Assembly: GCF_027625475.1 (NCBI RefSeq)
Contig: NZ_CP115174.1
Coordinates: 868,001 to 932,000 of the forward strand
DNA from: Sphingomonas abietis
Lineage (GTDB): Bacteria > Pseudomonadota > Alphaproteobacteria > Sphingomonadales > Sphingomonadaceae
DNA length: 64,000 bases
Direction of reading: 5' to 3'
The notes beneath the pieces are model-generated. The model saw nothing but the letters and a program-made list of their open reading frames with translations, made no database searches and was not told where the DNA came from. Shown in pieces: positions 31,059 to 39,540 of this stretch (its first letter is position 1; every line of letters begins with the position of its first letter). The position numbers were made by a program, and so were the translations under genes.

Positions 31059-32119
31059 GCGGCCCGCACCTTGCCGGGGCGCCGGGGGGCCGCCAGCGCC
31101 GCGGCGATCTCGCGTTCGCCGGGCACGCGCTGCTCGATCACGCAGCGCAGCTTGAGGCCGTCGAAGCCGTGGACGGGCAGCGCCATCGCCTGCGCGATGA
31201 TCGATTCGTCGCGGGTCTCGACATGGCGGCCGGCGGCGGTGGTCACGCTGGCGATGTGGAGTATGTCGTTGAACGCGTAGCGCCCGGTCGACGCGATCAT
31301 CCGATTCTGGTCGTCGACGATGGTGATGATCGCATCGGAACTCGCTTGCTCCCCGGAATGGATCATGGCGGCGCCCTGCGCTTCCCAATCATATTCCAGA
31401 TAGAAGACACCGATCACCCGGCCATCCCGGCGGATCGGGGCGACGTAGATCAGTACCTTGCGGTTGTTGGAATAGGGGTTTTCCCACACCTCGTCGGTGA
31501 ACCAGTCCTGCCCTGCCGTGGCGTGGAGCGCGGCATTATATTGCGGCTCGTTGCGGAGGTTGACGTTGCGAACCTCGGCGTTGGCGTGGGCGCTGACCAC
31601 GACATTGCCCTCATTGTCCGCGACGAAGGCATTGAGGAAATAGGGCGAATAATGGAGCATGGCGCGCAGCCGCTCGAGCGCGAGAGCCTCGATCGCGGGA
31701 TCGGTGCGGGCCTGGGCGGCACCGGCGATGATGTAGGGATCGCTGGCCAGCACGCGGACGTCGATCGAGCGATCGTACAGCGCGCGGGAGACCGTCTGGA
31801 TGATCGACTGGGCCAGTTCGGCGAGCCGCGCGCCCTCGACCTCGGCGACCAGTTCGTCGGCGATGCCGGCGCCCTGGGCGAGGCGATCGAGCACTTCGGC
31901 GCGGAAGGTGGCGGCGGAGGTGCGCGCCTGCCCGGCCAGCGCCTTCACCTCCTGCGCCACCACCGAGAAGCCGCGCCCGGCCTCGCCCGAGCGGGCGGCC
32001 TCGATCGTGGCGTTGAGGGCCAGCAGGTTGGTGCGGCCGGCGATCGCCTCCGTCTCGCCGGCATAATGCTGAACTTCTTCCCGTAAGGTGGACAGCAGCG
32101 ATCGAATGCGGCGAGGCAT
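31055..32119 (-). CDS. Soluble chemoreceptor-like protein: short MCP signalling tip followed by Cache-like sensor
   Basis: A 354-residue protein without membrane segments. Residues 27-64 match the conserved tip of methyl-accepting chemotaxis receptors ([20 protein letters not shown], then [10 protein letters not shown]). Residues about 100-280 resemble a PDC/Cache ligand-binding fold ([35 protein letters not shown]). The usual order is sensor first and signalling hairpin last; here it is reversed, and only the descending half of the hairpin is present. Start is the ATG at 32119 with GGGGGAA upstream; reading further would run antisense through guaA. The two opposing stops of this gene and the peptidase overlap. 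Confidence 0.75.
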   Translation of the reverse strand: MPRRIRSLLSTLREEVQHYAGETEAIAGRTNLLALNATIEAARSGEAGRGFSVVAQEVKALAGQARTSAATFRAEVLDRLAQGAGIADELVAEVEGARLAELAQSIIQTVSRALYDRSIDVRVLASDPYIIAGAAQARTDPAIEALALERLRAMLHYSPYFLNAFVADNEGNVVVSAHANAEVRNVNLRNEPQYNAALHATAGQDWFTDEVWENPYSNNRKVLIYVAPIRRDGRVIGVFYLEYDWEAQGAAMIHSGEQASSDAIITIVDDQNRMIASTGRYAFNDILHIASVTTAAGRHVETRDESIIAQAMALPVHGFDGLKLRCVIEQRVPGEREIAAALAAPRRPGKVRAA

Positions 32120-32263
32120 GCAAAATTCCCCCAAGAAAATCAGTCTTGGATTCGACTTAAGTCTTAACGGTAAACAAGCCGTTGACCATCGAGATGCGCG
32201 TGGAGGCGAGCGATCACCATGCCGCCTCTGGACTCGTCTGGGAGCGCCCGTTATCGGCTCGCC

Positions 32264-33826
32264 ATGACAGTCGCACCGCAAGACAGCATCCTCATCGTCG
32301 ATTTCGGCAGCCAGGTCACCCAGCTGATCGCACGCCGCGTGCGAGAATCGGGCGTCTATTGCGAGATCGTGCCCTTCCAGTCCGCCGATGCCGCGTTTGA
32401 TCGGCTCAGTCCCAAGGGGCTGATCCTGTCCGGCGGCCCAGCCTCGGTGACGGAGGAGAATGCGCCATCCGCGCCGCAGCGCTTCTTCGAGGCGGGACTG
32501 CCGATCCTCGGCATCTGCTACGGCCAGCAGACGATGTGCAAGCAGCTGGGCGGCGAAGTCGTGGTCTCGGGCGAGGGCGGCGAGTTCGGCCGCGCCTTCG
32601 TCGAGGTGAAGGCGCGTTCGGCGCTGTTCGACGGTCTGTGGGCCGAGGGTGAGCGCCATCAGGTGTGGATGAGCCACGGCGACAAGGTGACGCGGCTCCC
32701 GCAAGGCTTCGTGCCGATCGCGGTCTCGGAAGGCGCGCCCTTCGCGATCACCGCCGACGAGAGCCGCCATTTCTACGGCGTCCAGTTCCACCCCGAGGTG
32801 GTCCACACCCCCGACGGCGCCAAGCTGATCGCCAATTTCGTCCGCCATGTCTGCGGGCTCGAGGGCGACTGGTCGATGGCCGGCTTCCGGGCCGCCAAGA
32901 TCGAGGAGATCCGCAATCAGGTCGGCACCGGCAAGGTGATCTGCGGGCTGTCCGGCGGGGTCGATTCGTCGGTGGCGGCGGTGCTGATCCACGAGGCGAT
33001 CGGCGACCAGCTGACCTGCGTCTATGTCGATCACGGCCTGATGCGCGCGGGCGAGAGCGAGCAGGTCGTCTCGCTGTTCCGCAATCACTACAACATCCCG
33101 CTCGTCCATGTGAACGCGGAGACGCTGTTCCTCAATGGCCTCGCCGGCGTCACCGACCCGGAAGCCAAGCGCAAGTTCATCGGCAAGACCTTCATCGAGG
33201 TGTTCGAGGAGGAGGCGAAGAAGATCGGCGGCGCCGATTTCTTGGCACAAGGCACGCTCTACCCCGACGTGATCGAGAGCGTCAGCTTCACCGGCGGGCC
33301 GTCGGTGACGATCAAGAGCCATCACAATGTCGGTGGCCTGCCCGAGCGGATGAACATGAAGCTGGTCGAGCCGCTGCGCGAGCTGTTCAAGGACGAGGTC
33401 CGCGTGCTCGGTCGCGAGCTGGGGCTGACCGAGGCGTTCGTCGCGCGGCACCCCTTTCCGGGGCCGGGCCTGGCGATCCGCATCCCCGGCGAAGTCACCA
33501 AGGAGCGCTGCGACATCCTGCGCAAGGCCGATGCCATCTATCTGGAGGAGATCCGCAACGCCGGGCTCTACGATGCGATCTGGCAGGCGTTCGCGGTGCT
33601 GCTGCCGGTGCGCACGGTCGGCGTGATGGGCGATCACCGCACCTATGATTCGGTGTGCGGGCTGCGCGCCGTCACTTCGGTCGACGGCATGACCGCCGAC
33701 GTCTATCCGTTCGACGGCACCTTCCTCGCGCGCGTCGCGACGCGGATCGTCAACGAGGTCGCCGGCATCAACCGCGTCGTCTACGACTATACCAGCAAGC
33801 CGCCCGGCACGATCGAGTGGGAATGA
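32264..33826 (+). CDS. guaA: GMP synthase (glutamine-hydrolysing)
   Basis: A 520-residue enzyme that converts XMP to GMP. The class-I glutaminase domain has GICYGQQ (catalytic Cys at about residue 88) and VQFHPEV with its His and Glu. The ATP-pyrophosphatase P-loop is SGGVDSS, and the C-terminal dimerisation domain ends in the invariant KPPGTIEWE. The start is the ATG of [17 protein letters not shown]. The 3' end of guaA is a known integration target for genomic islands, and an island begins directly behind this stop codon. Confidence 0.97.
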   Translation: MTVAPQDSILIVDFGSQVTQLIARRVRESGVYCEIVPFQSADAAFDRLSPKGLILSGGPASVTEENAPSAPQRFFEAGLPILGICYGQQTMCKQLGGEVVVSGEGGEFGRAFVEVKARSALFDGLWAEGERHQVWMSHGDKVTRLPQGFVPIAVSEGAPFAITADESRHFYGVQFHPEVVHTPDGAKLIANFVRHVCGLEGDWSMAGFRAAKIEEIRNQVGTGKVICGLSGGVDSSVAAVLIHEAIGDQLTCVYVDHGLMRAGESEQVVSLFRNHYNIPLVHVNAETLFLNGLAGVTDPEAKRKFIGKTFIEVFEEEAKKIGGADFLAQGTLYPDVIESVSFTGGPSVTIKSHHNVGGLPERMNMKLVEPLRELFKDEVRVLGRELGLTEAFVARHPFPGPGLAIRIPGEVTKERCDILRKADAIYLEEIRNAGLYDAIWQAFAVLLPVRTVGVMGDHRTYDSVCGLRAVTSVDGMTADVYPFDGTFLARVATRIVNEVAGINRVVYDYTSKPPGTIEWE

Positions 33827-33873
33827 TTTTGGCCCCTCCAGAGGGGACCAAACCTACGCTGCGATACGATCTA

Positions 33874-33904
33874 AGTGACTGATAAAAAATAATTTATCGT
33901 CACT
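33874..33904. repeat. AT-rich dyad element 48 bp behind guaA
   Basis: Inverted arms AGTGAC+GATAAA and TTTATC+GTCACT, interrupted by one extra T and separated by AAATAA. It is much more AT-rich than any nearby DNA. It could be a protein-binding site of the former integration module or a stem-loop. Confidence 0.55.
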
Positions 33905-33951
33905 GACATTCGATGACAATCGGTGGGCAGCCTTCCCGTCCGTCGCGTGAG

Positions 33952-34098
33952 CTGACGGTATCGGCTGACCTTGTCTCATCCCAAAATGCTCGATACCGTC
34001 AGGGACAACACAGCCTCTGACGGTATTTTTTCTTCCTTAAACACCGGAAAAGCCATGCTTTTTCGGGCGGGAGAGGTGCGTTTTCAGGCTGACGGTAT
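33952..34098. repeat. Four copies of the decamer CTGACGGTAT
   Basis: Exact copies at 33952-33961, 33993-34002 (reverse), 34017-34026 and 34089-34098. The second and third form an inverted pair. Four exact decamers in 147 bp are far beyond chance and do not occur in neighbouring chromosomal DNA that I can see. Confidence 0.75.
33993..34031 (+). terminator. Terminator-like hairpin made from two CTGACGGTAT decamers
   Basis: A perfect 10-bp stem (33993-34002 with 34017-34026), a 14-base loop and a run of T to about 34031. It could terminate transcripts leaving guaA. Confidence 0.55.
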
Positions 34099-34116
34099 TT
34101 TCATCGCGGAGATAGC

Positions 34117-34384
34117 GCTCATGGTGCAGCAGCAGCTCCACCGCGATCCACACGGCGGCGACCTGTTCGTCTTCCGCGGTCGGATCGGCTCGCTGGTGAA
34201 GATCATCTGGCACGACGGCCTGGGCATGTCGCTCTACGCCAAGCGGCTGGAGAAGGGGCGGTTCGTCTGGCCCTCGGCGAAGGACGGCGTGGTATCGCTG
34301 ACAGCCTCGCAGCTGGCCTGCCTGCTCGAGGGTATCGACTGGCGCAATCCGCAGTACAGCTGGCGTCCGGCGAGCGCCGGATAA
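34117..34384 (+). pseudogene. IS66 family TnpB (Orf2), 5'-truncated
   Basis: The C-terminal 85 or so residues of the IS66 accessory protein: RDPHGGDLFVFRGRIGSLVK, then WHDGLGMSLYAKRLEKGRF and LLEGIDWRNPQYSWRP. The usual N-terminus with the TDMRKGFDGL motif is absent and is replaced by the decamer-repeat region, so only a 3' fragment remains. There is no IS66 TnpA or TnpC nearby. The fragment ends at the point where a NERD-domain gene on the other strand is cut. Confidence 0.8.
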
Positions 34385-34590
34385 CCGAGGCGTGCGTGAG
34401 CGACGAGGAAATCGCACTCTCCGTCTTTTTCGGCGCCGAGATGATCCGTGCCCAGCCAAGGGCTGGAGTAAAACACCGTGAAGCTGTCATCGAGGGTGGC
34501 TGCCAGCTTATCGAAGACACGCACCTCAGCGCGGCGTCGACGGTCCTGCCGGATCGACACAGGTAGCTCCCTTGGCCACATCACCGCCAT
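34385..34590 (-). pseudogene. NERD (nuclease-related) domain protein, N-terminal fragment
   Basis: About 70 residues starting MAVMWPRELPVSIRQD and reading into RRAEVRVFDKLAATLDDSF and EKDGECDFLVAHARLGY, which resembles the start of NERD nuclease-like domains found on defence and helicase proteins. The EVKGG-type core that should follow is missing because the IS66 fragment begins there. Its ATG overlaps the stop of the DUF1998 fragment (TGATG), so the two were one operon. Called a fragment of a lost defence gene. Confidence 0.6.
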
Positions 34591-34913
34591 CAGGCCGGCC
34601 TCATCAGACCGTCGAAGAAACCTGTTTGCGGGCTACTTGGCAGCCCTGTCAGGAGACCGCGATCAAGATAGCTGTTGAACGACTCACAGGAGGTCTCCGG
34701 AGCAAGGACGCAGGCATGGCACGCCGAATGTGAGAACGTGGCCTGCGCGTTCATCATATCCGAAATGCACAGGGGATCTGACGAGCACCACTCGATCGCA
34801 AACAGCGCGCGCGTGAGGATTCCGGGAATCCTTTCTGCCTTTCCCTGCCGCTGAAGCCCTCCCAGCGTTCCGTCGGAGTCGGGAGTTGCTGTGTAGATCA
34901 GGACGCCTGCCAT
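34590..34913 (-). pseudogene. DUF1998 (DrmB-like) protein, C-terminal fragment
   Basis: 107 codons from MAGVLIYTATPDSDGTLGG to a stop, with the family's cysteine motifs WCSSDPLC and ACHACVLAPETSCE, as in the C-terminal metal-binding region of DUF1998 proteins (DrmB of DISARM, MrfA, DruE). The preceding part of the same protein is not upstream on this strand; it is found inverted at 34911-35003. The N-terminal bulk is gone. Which DUF1998 system it came from cannot be decided. Confidence 0.7.
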
Positions 34914-35003
34914 GCCCTCATGCGTCAGCTGACGCTTGAATGCGGATATTCGAGCGCATCGCTTCAGGAGCGCATCTACGCGGCGACAGGCGATGACCCC
35001 ATG
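34911..35003 (+). pseudogene. Inverted internal piece of the DUF1998 gene
   Basis: On the plus strand this reads HALMRQLTLECGY followed by SSASLQERIYAATGDDPM, the DUF1998 segment that normally directly precedes MAGVLIYT. Both ends carry the palindrome CATG (34911-34914 and 35000-35003). Flipping the interval between them would join DDPM to AGVLIYT in frame on the minus strand. The reading frame stops nine bases after the junction in the present arrangement. Confidence 0.65.
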
Positions 35004-35014
35004 AGTGTGTAGCG

Positions 35015-35041
35015 CATGATCCCGGCCGCGTCATGATCCCG
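35015..35041. repeat. Direct repeat CATGATCCCG at the trbB/DUF1998 junction
   Basis: Two exact copies at 35015-35024 and 35032-35041, 17 bp apart, exactly where trbB coding similarity stops. A likely footprint of illegitimate recombination. Confidence 0.5.
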
Positions 35042-35433
35042 CGATCGACATAGTCGTCGAGCGTGAAGATCGCGACCGCGGGTTTCCGGATAGCAAACGC
35101 CGGCGCGGCCACGACCGGGGGGATCAGGCCCTCGAAGCGCTCGCCGGTCCCGGGAAGCTCAGCCGAAACCCGCGGGGCGTGGGCATGCACCTCGGCGCCG
35201 ACATGATGGGCAACCAGCCGGATGATGCGCTCGCCATCGGACGAAGAAAGGCTCGTCCCGGTATCGACCAGACCCTGTCCGAGCCGGTCGATCCACAGCC
35301 GGCCGTCCGGATTGAGCATGACCTCGACCACCGCCGGCTCGGCGAGGAACCCCGCGATCGCTGGCCCGAGCGCAGTGCGGAGCATTCTCGCACCTCGCTG
35401 CAGCGCTTCTGTACGGAGCGGCTCGACCGACAC
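35028..35433 (-). pseudogene. trbB: Conjugal transfer ATPase TrbB, N-terminal fragment
   Basis: About 135 N-terminal residues of the VirB11-type ATPase of mating-pair formation. Recognised by [52 protein letters not shown] and [21 protein letters not shown] full protein is about 320 residues; the Walker A and B motifs are missing because similarity ends after RGIMT. The start is a GTG. No trbC or other trb genes follow. Confidence 0.85.
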
Positions 35434-35733
35434 AACGCGGTACCCTCGTTCACGGCGACCGGTTATCGGCCGCCTGGAGGGGATCTAAAGAATGCGATGG
35501 GACGCCCGGTTCAATAGCAGATTTCCCTCGTCGCAGCATGGCGTGGAAAGACTGGCAATCGGCGGGTCCAATTCACACTTCCATTTTGACTTCACAGCGC
35601 TTTCAGAGTGTCATTCCGCGTCGATCTTCACGACGGCCACGACAGCACGCACCGATTGCACGCCAGTTGAGATACTCGGAAGGCGGCGTGTACTTAGAAT
35701 CGCGCTGTAGAATGACTCTAACGGCGTGAGACT
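35434..35733. other. 300-base gap with no recognised gene
   Basis: Lies between the start of the trbB fragment and the 3' end of the subtilase gene. Short open frames exist on both strands but none resembles a known protein or has a good ribosome-binding site. The AT content is higher than in the chromosome. It probably contains the junction between the conjugation remnant and the protease cassette. Confidence 0.5.
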
Positions 35734-38265
35734 CTATCTACGTGCGCGGGCTCGAACTCTAACCGCCGTACGAATGTCATGTAGATCGACGCGTTGCGTG
35801 ACGAGTTGTCTCCGCAACTCTTGAAAGATCGGTTGTGCACCTTCAGGATCTTCGATCGTCACAATAAGCGAAAACGGTACGCCTTCGGCGGGAAACTGAG
35901 CTTCCGCACGAACGATGCTCTCGACCTGTATTTGCCACTCGGTACTGCTTCCCACTCCCTCTCCAAATCGCGCCGCATAACGCTTTGTCGGCCACCATTT
36001 CAGACCGTGAGAAATGAGCGCGCGCTCTGGTGGCGTCGTTCCCGCCGACTTTGGAAGAAATGCCTGTGTGATTTGATCGTGGAAGCTGGGCAAACCATCA
36101 GAGCGATCGACTGGCTGCCGTTGCCGCAGTTTCGCGTCGAGATTAACACGGACAAACTCTGTCCCGAACGCCTGATCGATCGGCGCGTCGTAAACAAGTG
36201 TCATGCGCACATCGCCCCGACAAGCACGGGTCCCCGGATCGACAAGTGACGCAGGCCAAGCAAATGGGAAACGAAGAATGGCAGGCCGCTTTTCTCCGAT
36301 GCTAAGCCTGCTCTCAAATACCAATGTGATTGAATGATCAGCCGTTTCCAGCATTGAGGCAGCATCGCTCGGCTGCCCAAATCCGACAAACTGTCGAGAC
36401 ACGTCCTTTAAAGATCGATGAGCAAGGCATTCGGGAACGGCTGCGTTATGTATCGCAAATGCACGGAGTGTTCTGGTTTCTAGCTTCTGCTCCGTCATGG
36501 CATCGAGCGTTGCCAATGTCTTGGCGACCAAAGGCGCCGCGAAACTGGTTCCGCGTGTTTCAACGCGCGACCCGTCTTGAGCACATGAGACCAAAGCCGT
36601 TGAATTCGGCGATGCGGAATCCCCAGTGCCGCCATAGTGGGCCAAGTCTGGCTTGACCCCGACACGCAACCCCGGACCACGGCGTGAATAAGTTGCAGGG
36701 GCGCCCTCAAGATGAGTTCCGCCCGGCGGGTTCAGAGCGCCCACCGCAAGCGCGCGCACACTTTCACACGGCATGAAAATGGTATCCGGGGCGGAACGTG
36801 ACGCAAGGGCGGCAAGTGCCTGCCGTGGCGTACGCGGCCATGCGGACCGCCATTCGGCGCCACTCAAATTACCGGCAGAGTTGACGATCAAGACGCCTTG
36901 CCTGTCTTGAATTTCGTCGAGCCGAGCAGCGTAGATACTGTAAAGGTTCTGCTCAACTGGTGAAGTTATGTTTAAGGACATATTGAAGATGCGAACATTG
37001 TGATCGTCGCGGGCTTCAACAACGGCAGCTTCCAGCTCTTCGAGGAAGGCTTCGAAACCTCGCTGACCGTATGTGTCGAGAAATCTTCCCCGGGGCAGCA
37101 ACGGAATGTCAACAATGTCACAACCATCCAACTCACGACCTATCTCAGTACCGTTGTGCCCGCGAGCACCGGTCAGAATACCAGCGACTAGGGTCCCATG
37201 AGTCGGGTCACAGTCGTCGACGTCGAGATAGTCATATCGATCTCGCACCCAACCGGCGAACAGGGGGCATATACCCGTATCGATAACTCCGACCTTGGGG
37301 TATGCACCAGTTGCCACTCGGGCTGGAACTTCGAAATTGCCTGGGGCCGTTGCTGTTGGGGCATCCGAAGGCTGCAATAGAACCGGAAATCGAATGCGCC
37401 TCACGAGCGGATGAGCTGCAATGACCGTCAGAACGTGTTCGTGCCGGCTCACATCGGCATCAACATCGGCGACAGGCGGTACCAGAGATAACTCACCTCG
37501 GATCGCGCGACGATCTTCGATCAGCGGCCGTGTAGGCGCTGTGGTCACCAACAATTCAATAGATGGCACGCCACCCGGGCTTGGCAGAAGCGCAGCATAA
37601 GTCCCGTTGCCTAATTGTGCGATGTCGTGCTGGAGAGTTTCAAACGATTGACGCATTCCGAGGATGTCAGCGCTGCTCGTAACCTCGAGCGGGCGCTGTT
37701 CGAACAACTCCACGATGTAACCGCTCGCTGCAGACGGATCGAGCATTGCGTCAACCGCCGCAGCTGCTGCAAACCCGCGTTTCCCCTCGGGGGATGTAAT
37801 CTCGATGGACTCGATAGCGCCCAATTCGGAGCGGGCTCTTGTGACGTAATGATAGGGTTTGCCGGTTTTGCTCGAAATTCGCGTTTCGCCCGCAGGCTCT
37901 GCGGTCTCAAAGCGCCCACGTAGTCGCGCAATATGGATGCGCGGCATCCGGAAGAAAAGCTCTCCGGGAGCTCCAGCTCCGACGCAGGGAAACTGATCCG
38001 CGAGGAACAACGCACGGTTCGGACGATAGGATTTGGCAATCGCCTCAACACGCATACGTACGCGGACATATGTCACCGGACCAAAGCGTGATGCCGCCAG
38101 CCTCGCGTCGATCTCGTCTAAACGCGTCAGCAATGTCAGCTTGTGCTTTAAAAATGCTTGATCGTTCTTCTCGAAAAAGTCTTTGTCCGGACCCGCACGA
38201 CCGGGATCCGGAGCTCGAATGAACGAGTCGTCGTTCAGTACGATCTGGACAGGATTGTTAGGCAT
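35734..38265 (-). CDS. Subtilisin-like serine protease (S8), IetS-like partner of the AAA ATPase
   Basis: An 843-residue protein with no signal peptide, so probably cytoplasmic. A 310-residue N-terminal region precedes the S8 domain, whose triad is Asp329 (VGVIDTG), His356 (DPTHGTLVAG) and Ser574 (RGTSFAAP); the oxyanion Asn is in VNSAGN. About 240 residues follow the domain. The gene overlaps the upstream AAA ATPase gene by eight bases. This pairing matches the ietA/ietS modules known from Agrobacterium plasmids as a stability/toxicity system and listed among defence systems. All catalytic residues are present and no frameshift is seen. Confidence 0.85.
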   Translation of the reverse strand: MPNNPVQIVLNDDSFIRAPDPGRAGPDKDFFEKNDQAFLKHKLTLLTRLDEIDARLAASRFGPVTYVRVRMRVEAIAKSYRPNRALFLADQFPCVGAGAPGELFFRMPRIHIARLRGRFETAEPAGETRISSKTGKPYHYVTRARSELGAIESIEITSPEGKRGFAAAAAVDAMLDPSAASGYIVELFEQRPLEVTSSADILGMRQSFETLQHDIAQLGNGTYAALLPSPGGVPSIELLVTTAPTRPLIEDRRAIRGELSLVPPVADVDADVSRHEHVLTVIAAHPLVRRIRFPVLLQPSDAPTATAPGNFEVPARVATGAYPKVGVIDTGICPLFAGWVRDRYDYLDVDDCDPTHGTLVAGILTGARGHNGTEIGRELDGCDIVDIPLLPRGRFLDTYGQRGFEAFLEELEAAVVEARDDHNVRIFNMSLNITSPVEQNLYSIYAARLDEIQDRQGVLIVNSAGNLSGAEWRSAWPRTPRQALAALASRSAPDTIFMPCESVRALAVGALNPPGGTHLEGAPATYSRRGPGLRVGVKPDLAHYGGTGDSASPNSTALVSCAQDGSRVETRGTSFAAPLVAKTLATLDAMTEQKLETRTLRAFAIHNAAVPECLAHRSLKDVSRQFVGFGQPSDAASMLETADHSITLVFESRLSIGEKRPAILRFPFAWPASLVDPGTRACRGDVRMTLVYDAPIDQAFGTEFVRVNLDAKLRQRQPVDRSDGLPSFHDQITQAFLPKSAGTTPPERALISHGLKWWPTKRYAARFGEGVGSSTEWQIQVESIVRAEAQFPAEGVPFSLIVTIEDPEGAQPIFQELRRQLVTQRVDLHDIRTAVRVRARARR

Positions 38266-39475
38266 CAGCGGTCCTCACAGCCGTCTTCTCATCCGATGCC
38301 CATTCACCGGACCATCTCGATATTTTACTCTGACTGCAGTCGAACATTTGCGCGAGACTATCCTGTCTAATGCCCAAGTCGGCATGAAGAACCTCGCCGA
38401 TGAACTTCGGCTCATTTACTAAAAATAGACGGGCCGGTCCCATGTCGGAATCTTCTATTCCCAAGCGCGGAAGCAAAGTTTTTGTGGCTAGCGTGATAGC
38501 GCGTGGCGTCGCCTCACTTCCTGACAATGCAAGGCTACGACGCAGAGCATCGGCGAACGTTTTCAAGTCGGAGCCGGAACGGGGGCCGGCGACATAGCTA
38601 AGCGTTTTTATAACGTCGTCGCCCAGCTCGAGCGATCCTAGGAACGTACGCAGCATTTCTAATCTTGTCGGCAGATCAGGCTGTCCAATCCGAACGTGAT
38701 TCTGAAAACGCCGCCAAACGGCTGGATCCAAAAGACCCTCATGATTTGTAATTGCTATGGTAAGACCTTTATTAGCCCGAGCATCCAAATTCTGTAGTAG
38801 AGTATTTACTACTCGCTTAAGCTCTCCCAGTTCATGGGGATCATCTCGCATCTTCGCCAATGCATCGAACTCATCCAAAATGAGTACGCACCGATATCGG
38901 TTCGCGAAATCGAAAAGATTTGCGATATTTCGCGCGGTCGTCCCCAAAAATGAGCTGACAAGACCGTCAATGCGAGCGTTTACGACCGGTAAGTTGAGCT
39001 TGGCGGCAAGCGTGAGGGCTGCGAGAGTCTTTCCTGTGCCAGGGGGGCCGTAGAACAAGCAAGATCGGGAGGGCTCCACGCCAAGCGCTTTCAGAGCTTC
39101 TGCATTTTGCCATTCCGAAACCAATGCCCCCATCGCCAACTGGAGCGTTTCATCGAAAATGGGCGACGGTTGGCCGGCGCTCGGCGCCAGCAGGATCTCC
39201 GCGAGCGGAACGCTTGTCTCTCGATCGACCGGCGGATGCACATTGCCGGTCAACTCGTCGCCGACAACCAGCGAGCGTGATACCTCAACGTTGCTAGGAG
39301 CCAGCGATACATCGCTGGTGACGTTCGCGAGCAATGCGCTCAGCGTCGCAGCGTCACGCTCGTCGCCAGCCTTCGTCAACCGGTCGCGTAAACGTTCGAC
39401 CTGCTTCCTGAATCGACCATCACCGTTTTCCAGGCCGATCCTGCACAAACTCTGGATCGCCGAAAAATGCTCCAT
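38258..39475 (-). CDS. AAA+ ATPase with C-terminal helix-turn-helix, IetA-like
   Basis: A 405-residue AAA+ protein. An N-terminal helical region of about 100 residues precedes the ATPase core: Walker A GPPGTGKT (143-150), pore-like region SSFLGTTARN, Walker B LILDEFDAL (198-206), sensor 1 AITNHEG and an arginine-finger candidate in VWRRFQNHV. Residues 370-389 (RQDSLAQMFDCSQSKISRWS) look like a helix-turn-helix, so the protein may also bind DNA. The ribosome-binding site GGAGGT is eight bases before the ATG. It is co-transcribed with the protease; by analogy it may deliver or restrain substrates for it. Confidence 0.85.
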   Translation of the reverse strand: MEHFSAIQSLCRIGLENGDGRFRKQVERLRDRLTKAGDERDAATLSALLANVTSDVSLAPSNVEVSRSLVVGDELTGNVHPPVDRETSVPLAEILLAPSAGQPSPIFDETLQLAMGALVSEWQNAEALKALGVEPSRSCLFYGPPGTGKTLAALTLAAKLNLPVVNARIDGLVSSFLGTTARNIANLFDFANRYRCVLILDEFDALAKMRDDPHELGELKRVVNTLLQNLDARANKGLTIAITNHEGLLDPAVWRRFQNHVRIGQPDLPTRLEMLRTFLGSLELGDDVIKTLSYVAGPRSGSDLKTFADALRRSLALSGSEATPRAITLATKTLLPRLGIEDSDMGPARLFLVNEPKFIGEVLHADLGIRQDSLAQMFDCSQSKISRWSGEWASDEKTAVRTADA

Positions 39476-39511
39476 AACGCCCTACCTCCGAGGAATCTCT
39501 TTATCCAAGGA

Positions 39512-39540
39512 CATATGCGACGTATCAGCCATATATGCAA
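39512..39540 (-). promoter_or_regulatory. Candidate promoter of the AAA/subtilase cassette
   Basis: On the minus strand, TTGCAT (39540-39535), a 17-bp spacer and CATATG (39517-39512). Both hexamers overlap copies of the 20-bp-spaced repeat, so a protein bound to the repeats would block this promoter. The hexamers are imperfect. Confidence 0.35.

Noticed and set aside
33831..33849. Hairpin directly behind guaA as its terminator
   Set aside because: The T-run precedes the stem instead of following it; the decamer hairpin at 33993-34031 is a better candidate.
35492..35729. Short plus-strand frames between trbB and the subtilase
   Set aside because: No ribosome-binding site, no family resemblance and the frames overlap one another.
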